Positions 60,354-64,000 of a stretch of 64,000 nt of DNA are shown here, piece by piece. The notes under the pieces were generated by a model, which worked only from the letters and a program-made list of their open reading frames with translations, did not search any database and was not told the origin of the DNA. Every line of letters starts with the position of its first letter. The first letter of the stretch is position 1. Position numbers and translations under genes: made by a program. Origin of the DNA: Myxococcus stipitatus (GTDB lineage Bacteria > Myxococcota > Myxococcia > Myxococcales > Myxococcaceae); contig NZ_CP102770.1 in assembly GCF_038561935.1 (NCBI RefSeq), positions 5,828,001 to 5,892,000 of the forward strand, in the 5' to 3' direction.

Positions 60354-62069
60354 TCAGCGCCCTTCCTCGCCTCGACGCCCTCGCGCCACCGACAGGCCGT
60401 ACTCGCCGATCTTCTTGTCCAGCGTGGGCCGGCTGATGCCCAGCAGCGCGGCGGCCCGGACCTTCTTCCCCCCGGACTCCCGCAGCGCCTCGGCGATGGC
60501 ATCCCGCTCCAGGCGCCCCACCCGAGCCTGGAGTGTCTGCGCGTCGATGGCGGTGCTCCCCTGCTGGACCTCGGGCGGCAGGTGCAGTGCGCCGACCCGT
60601 CCTCCGGCGTAGAGCAACCCCAGCCGCTCCGCCACGAGCTCCAGCTCACGCACGTTCTGCGGCCACGAGTAGTCGGACAACAAGCGCTTGGCCTCCGGCC
60701 CCAAGGTGGGCGGCTCGCGCCGGACCCGCCGCGCCGCGCGCGCCAGGAAGCGCTCGAGGAGCACCAGCACGTCCTGCTTCCGCTCGCGCAGAGGCGGCAC
60801 CTCCAGCTCGAAGCCCATCAGCGCGCGAGCCAACGAGGCCTCCACCTCGCCTCGAGTCCCCTGCAAGGCCACGGGTGCCACCGACGTGACGAGCAGCCGC
60901 ACATCCACGGGCTCCTCGCCGCCTTGCCGCGCGGGAGCCACCCGACGGGCCAGCAAACGCGCCAGTCGCTCGGCGGCGCCACGCGAGAGCGCGTCGACGT
61001 GCTGCAGGAGCAAGGAGCCCTGGTCCGCGCGAAGCAGCGCGGAGGCCACGGGAGGCCGTCCCGGCGCGCTGGCCCGGCCGAAGAGGGCCTCCTCGACGGC
61101 ATCCGCGGGCTGTCGGCAATCCACGATGACCAGCGGCTCCAGCGCCCTCGGCGAGCGCGCATGGATGACGCGAGCCAGCTGCGTCTTGCCCGTCCCCGGC
61201 TCGCCGTGGAGCACCACGGGCGCGGCGCTGTTGGCGGCGCGGCGCGCCGCTTCTCCCAGTGCCCGCATCACTCGCGAGGCCCCCAGCAGCACCGGCGCGG
61301 AATCCTCCGACTCCATCCGCGAGCGCACCGCCGTGTACGCCTCACCGCCCAGCCGCCCCAGCGCGGCGAGGAGCTGCCCCTCGCCTCCTGTGAAGGCCGA
61401 GTCCGCGCGGGTCGCATACAGCACGCCGAACGGCATGCCACCGGACGCCACGAGCGGAGCGCACATCTCGGACTCGGCCTGGACCAGCTCCTTGCGCTCC
61501 AGCGCCACCTGCGCCAGCGAGCGCGGCACGGCCATGGCTTCCGCGCCCGACACCGCCGCCGTCAACAGGCCCGTGTTGGTGCCCAGCAGCGCCGCGGCCC
61601 GGTCCGCGCTGAGCGCGCGAGCCACTTCATCCGCCAGCCGCCTCAACACCATGGCCTCGCTCGTCGCCCCCAAGAGCGCCGTGCCAGCCGAGTACAGCGC
61701 CGCGGCCGCGCCGACGTGCGGCAGCACCTCCTCGATGGGGACGTGCCCTGGCGACGTCGGGCCGCCCTCCACCAGCGTCACGGGCGGCGGCTCGAAGACG
61801 GCCATCGTCGAGCCCACGAGGACGCGGTCTCCTGGGTACAGCACCACCTCGTTGCTGATGCGCGCGCCGTTGACCAGCGTCCCGTTGCGCGAGTCGAGGT
61901 CCGCGAGCCGGACCTGCCCCTCGCTCACCGTCAACTGGGCGTGCTTGCGCGAGACCTGGTCATCCCGCAGGGGGATTTCGCAGGACGGACTGCGGCCAAT
62001 GGCCATATCCGAGAGCACCTCATAGCGGAGCCCCGCGGATGGCCCAGTGAGCAGCAGGAGTGCGGGCAT
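60354..62069 (-). CDS. NtrC-like FHA/GAF regulator lacking GAFTGA
   Basis: 571 residues. FHA domain (about 1-95, GRSPSC, SRKHA, RNGTLVNG), a GAF-like part (about 120-260), a sigma-54-activator AAA+ domain (about 265-500) and a Fis-type HTH (about 525-560, RAAALLGISRPTLDKKI). The Walker A GEPGTGKTQ is intact, but the sigma-54-contacting GAFTGA loop is absent (about 332-343 read SAPGRPPVAS) and Walker B GSLLLQHVD (351-359) lacks the Asp-Glu pair. So it probably cannot hydrolyse ATP or open sigma-54 promoters and may act as a phospho-dependent DNA-binding regulator. The start ATG is at 62067-62069. Confidence 0.88.
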   Translation of the reverse strand: MPALLLLTGPSAGLRYEVLSDMAIGRSPSCEIPLRDDQVSRKHAQLTVSEGQVRLADLDSRNGTLVNGARISNEVVLYPGDRVLVGSTMAVFEPPPVTLVEGGPTSPGHVPIEEVLPHVGAAAALYSAGTALLGATSEAMVLRRLADEVARALSADRAAALLGTNTGLLTAAVSGAEAMAVPRSLAQVALERKELVQAESEMCAPLVASGGMPFGVLYATRADSAFTGGEGQLLAALGRLGGEAYTAVRSRMESEDSAPVLLGASRVMRALGEAARRAANSAAPVVLHGEPGTGKTQLARVIHARSPRALEPLVIVDCRQPADAVEEALFGRASAPGRPPVASALLRADQGSLLLQHVDALSRGAAERLARLLARRVAPARQGGEEPVDVRLLVTSVAPVALQGTRGEVEASLARALMGFELEVPPLRERKQDVLVLLERFLARAARRVRREPPTLGPEAKRLLSDYSWPQNVRELELVAERLGLLYAGGRVGALHLPPEVQQGSTAIDAQTLQARVGRLERDAIAEALRESGGKKVRAAALLGISRPTLDKKIGEYGLSVARGRRGEEGR

Positions 62070-62122
62070 GTCGCGCGAAGCCTAGCGCCCCGGAAGGCGT
62101 GAGCAAGCGCCGCCGCGTCGCA

Positions 62123-63295
62123 CTACATGGGTCGCTCGGCGTTCAACAACGCGCGGATCTCCGCCTCATCCAGGGCCCGCCCCTCCCGGCTGAGGGCCAG
62201 CGCGTTGACCTGGGTCTCCTCGACCTCCACGTGGGCCCCCTTGCGCCACTCCGTGGTGTGCACCGCGCCATCCACCAGCTTGCCCACGAGGCTCCCGTCA
62301 TCCCGGGCCATGAGCTCCAGCCAGAGGTTCTCCACCACCTTGTTGCCATCCGGGTGGGTGTCGAACGGGGCGCGGACCAGGAAGGTGAGCGGCTCCATCA
62401 GCCCCCGGCGCTGGAAGCGCGCCAGGAAGGCGGGAAGCAGGGCCTGGGCCTCCCGGCGCATGGACTCCGTCTGCTCCTCCGGCTCCTGCGAGAAGCGCTC
62501 GCGATAGGGCACCAGGAGCTGGGACGTGTTGTGGCGCCCCAGCGGCGACACCACCGTGAGGAACAGGCCCTCGTGCCCCTCGAAGGTCTCCAGCGGCACG
62601 CCGAGCAGGTTGGCGCGCGCCTCCTCCGACGGCACCACCATGAACGCCTGCCCCTCGCTGGTGCCCACCTGGGAGCGCAGCGCCGGGCCCTGCCCGAAGG
62701 CCAGGTCCGTGCACAGCTCGTGCAGGAAGCTCTCGGCGGGCAACAGGTCCTGCTCGGCCAGGTGGAAGATCTCCAGGTCCCGCGCGCCGAACTTCTCCAT
62801 GCCGTGGGAGTGGACCCACAGCGGCGTGTCGCCCTCCGTCACCTCCACCGCGTGCAGGTGGACATGGTCCCGGATGTCGAAGTCCAGCTCGGTGATTTCG
62901 ACCACGTCCTCGGGCTCGTGCAGCTTGAACGCCGCCAGGTCCACCAGCACACCGGGGACATGCTCCAGCAGCGTGCGCACGGCCCAGAGCGCCTCGAACA
63001 CGGGCAGCGTCGGCTGCGCCCCACCCGGCTCCAGCGACAGGTGATAGTAGGCCTTCGCCTTGCCGAGCCGCTCGAAGGCCTCCGGGCTCCCGCTGTACGC
63101 CGCCTTGTTGAAGCGCGGCAGCCCGTCGGCCCCCACCGTCAACCGGACGTGCACCTCCGAGCTGTCCGCCCGGAGCACGAACCCCTGCCCGTCCTCGCTC
63201 GGTGTGAACTCCACCTCGTCCGTCGCGAACGACGCCCGCAACGCGTCTAGCGGCACCGGACCGTCCTGCTCGGTCGCCAGGAGGTAGACCTCCAT
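62123..63295 (-). CDS. DUF2314-like protein, unknown function
   Basis: 390 residues, cytoplasmic. N-terminal part begins MEVYLLATEQDGPVPLDALR and contains long beta-alpha regions; the C-terminal 110 residues resemble DUF2314 (NLWLELMARDDGSLVGKLVDGA, TEWRKGAHVEVEETQVNALAL). The family has no assigned activity. The ATG at 63293-63295 shares one base with the stop of the kinase gene upstream (TGATG), fixing the start and showing translational coupling. It may modulate or accompany the deoxynucleoside kinase, but that is inference from gene pairing only. Confidence 0.75.
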   Translation of the reverse strand: MEVYLLATEQDGPVPLDALRASFATDEVEFTPSEDGQGFVLRADSSEVHVRLTVGADGLPRFNKAAYSGSPEAFERLGKAKAYYHLSLEPGGAQPTLPVFEALWAVRTLLEHVPGVLVDLAAFKLHEPEDVVEITELDFDIRDHVHLHAVEVTEGDTPLWVHSHGMEKFGARDLEIFHLAEQDLLPAESFLHELCTDLAFGQGPALRSQVGTSEGQAFMVVPSEEARANLLGVPLETFEGHEGLFLTVVSPLGRHNTSQLLVPYRERFSQEPEEQTESMRREAQALLPAFLARFQRRGLMEPLTFLVRAPFDTHPDGNKVVENLWLELMARDDGSLVGKLVDGAVHTTEWRKGAHVEVEETQVNALALSREGRALDEAEIRALLNAERPM

Positions 63296-63909
63296 CACAG
63301 GTGCTTCTCGATTTGCTGAAAGAGGTCCACGCGGTCCACCAGGTTGGTCAGGTAGTCGAGCTTGTCGGTGGCCAGCACCAGGACTGGAGACAACCGGTAG
63401 GCGCCGAACCATTCCTCGTACAGGGCATTGAGGCGCTGGAGGTAGCGGGTGGGAATGTCCTTCTCCATCGAGCGGCCGCGCAGGCGGATGCGCTCCTTGA
63501 GGGTCTGCACGGGGCAGCGCAGGTAGATCATCAAGTCAGGGGGGCGCAGCGACTCGGAGATGGTCTCGTACAGTTCGCAGTACGTCTTCCAGTCCCGCTT
63601 GTCGATGAGCCGCTGACGGTGGAGGTTCTTGGCGAAAATCTCCGCGTCCTCGTAGAGGGTGCGGTCTTGAAGCACGGTGCCGGGCGTGCGCTCCAACTCC
63701 CGGTGGAGGCGGAACTTGTGCGTGAGGAAGAAGAGCTGTGAGCGGAAGGCCCACGTCTTCATGTCCTTGTAGAAGTCCGCGAGGTAGGGGTTTTGGTCAT
63801 TGGGCTCGAAGGACGGCGTCAGCCCGTACTTCCGGCAGAGGAAGGACGTGAGCTCCGTCTTCCCGGCGCCGATGTTGCCCGCGATGGCGATAAACTTTTT
63901 CCTGGCCAC
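63295..63909 (-). CDS. Deoxynucleoside kinase
   Basis: 204 residues of the dNK/dGK family: P-loop AIAGNIGAGKTEL, EPNDQNPYLADFYKD, the base-binding Gln/Arg region SQLFFLTHKFRLH, DRTLYEDAEIFA with the catalytic ERS-like segment replaced by QDRT, and lid RIRLRGRSMEKDI. It phosphorylates deoxynucleosides (salvage to dNMP). Start is GTG at 63907-63909, in front of ARKKFIAIAGN; an upstream ATG would add an unrelated hydrophobic-free leader. Its stop overlaps the next start by one base. Substrate specificity cannot be told from motifs alone. Confidence 0.88.
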   Translation of the reverse strand: MARKKFIAIAGNIGAGKTELTSFLCRKYGLTPSFEPNDQNPYLADFYKDMKTWAFRSQLFFLTHKFRLHRELERTPGTVLQDRTLYEDAEIFAKNLHRQRLIDKRDWKTYCELYETISESLRPPDLMIYLRCPVQTLKERIRLRGRSMEKDIPTRYLQRLNALYEEWFGAYRLSPVLVLATDKLDYLTNLVDRVDLFQQIEKHL

Positions 63910-64000
63910 GCAACCCCTGCTTGTAACCCCGCCAAGCGGCGCGCACCAGAAACAAGGTAAGGAAGGCTCGTGGTAGAAGAAGTGCATGCCCCCGCCCCCT

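Noticed and set aside
1..64000. tRNA, rRNA, CRISPR arrays, transposons, prophage or plasmid origins
   Set aside because: No characteristic sequences, direct-repeat arrays, transposase or integrase genes were found.

Overview
The window is very GC-rich, densely coded DNA. It looks like the chromosome of a myxobacterium of the Myxococcus/Corallococcus/Pyxidicoccus group (Myxococcota). The evidence is gene content: a complete nfs-type cluster (the sporulation paralogue of the gliding-motility glt genes), an AgmX/PglI-type C-terminal domain, a Ser/Thr kinase with a PEGA tail, FHA-containing regulators, many large secreted lipoproteins and sigma-54 promoters. Every assignment comes from reading the sequence; no database search was run.

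Layout. (1) 1-11626, minus strand: an eight-gene operon in the order nfsA-B-C-D-E-F-G-H, with nfsH cut by the window edge. It encodes outer-membrane barrels, TPR proteins, a lipoprotein and an FHA/TonB-like inner-membrane protein predicted to export or assemble the spore coat. (2) 12030-12829: a stand-alone rplC (ribosomal protein L3) with its own sigma-70-like promoter and a strong terminator. (3) 12852-16071, minus: two helical proteins, a HupE/UreJ-like membrane protein, a zinc-ribbon protein and a 52-residue membrane microprotein. (4) 16129-21720, plus: tandem terminators, a sigma-54-type promoter in front of a lytic transglycosylase, a STAS protein, and a MoxR / DUF58 / transglutaminase operon with overlapping genes. 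(5) 21721-23190: an almost 500-base gap holding an orphan minus-strand terminator (possible small RNA), a 17-bp palindrome and a perfect -24/-12 promoter driving an RpoH-family sigma factor. (6) 23262-29421: an OPT transporter, a Bor-like lipoprotein, and a HEAT-like / degenerate HD-domain gene pair. (7) 29402-35182, minus: RluD-type pseudouridine synthase, a small conserved protein, a J-like/RodZ-like HTH protein coupled to a MinD-type ATPase, and a cysteine-rich lipoprotein. (8) 35342-42871, minus: HNH endonuclease coupled to selA, GNAT, a beta-solenoid-like protein, a DNRLRE lipoprotein and MltG. (9) 43112-49213: alpha/beta hydrolase, VOC protein, TPR-containing Slt and a membrane histidine kinase. 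(10) 49260-63909: an FN3/FG-GAP lipoprotein, ABC-F ATPase, Ser/Thr kinase, sirtuin, free methionine-R-sulfoxide reductase, PsuG, EamA permease, a degenerate NtrC-like regulator, a DUF2314-like protein and a deoxynucleoside kinase.

Themes. Envelope biogenesis dominates: the Nfs machine, two lytic transglycosylases, MltG, and a transglutaminase system. Regulation is layered: a sigma-54 promoter appears to feed an RpoH-like sigma factor, and an NtrC-like protein lacks the residues needed to act on sigma-54. No tRNA, rRNA, CRISPR array, transposase or prophage was seen. Most start codons were moved inward from the longest frame on the basis of ribosome-binding sites, signal peptides or stop/start overlaps.
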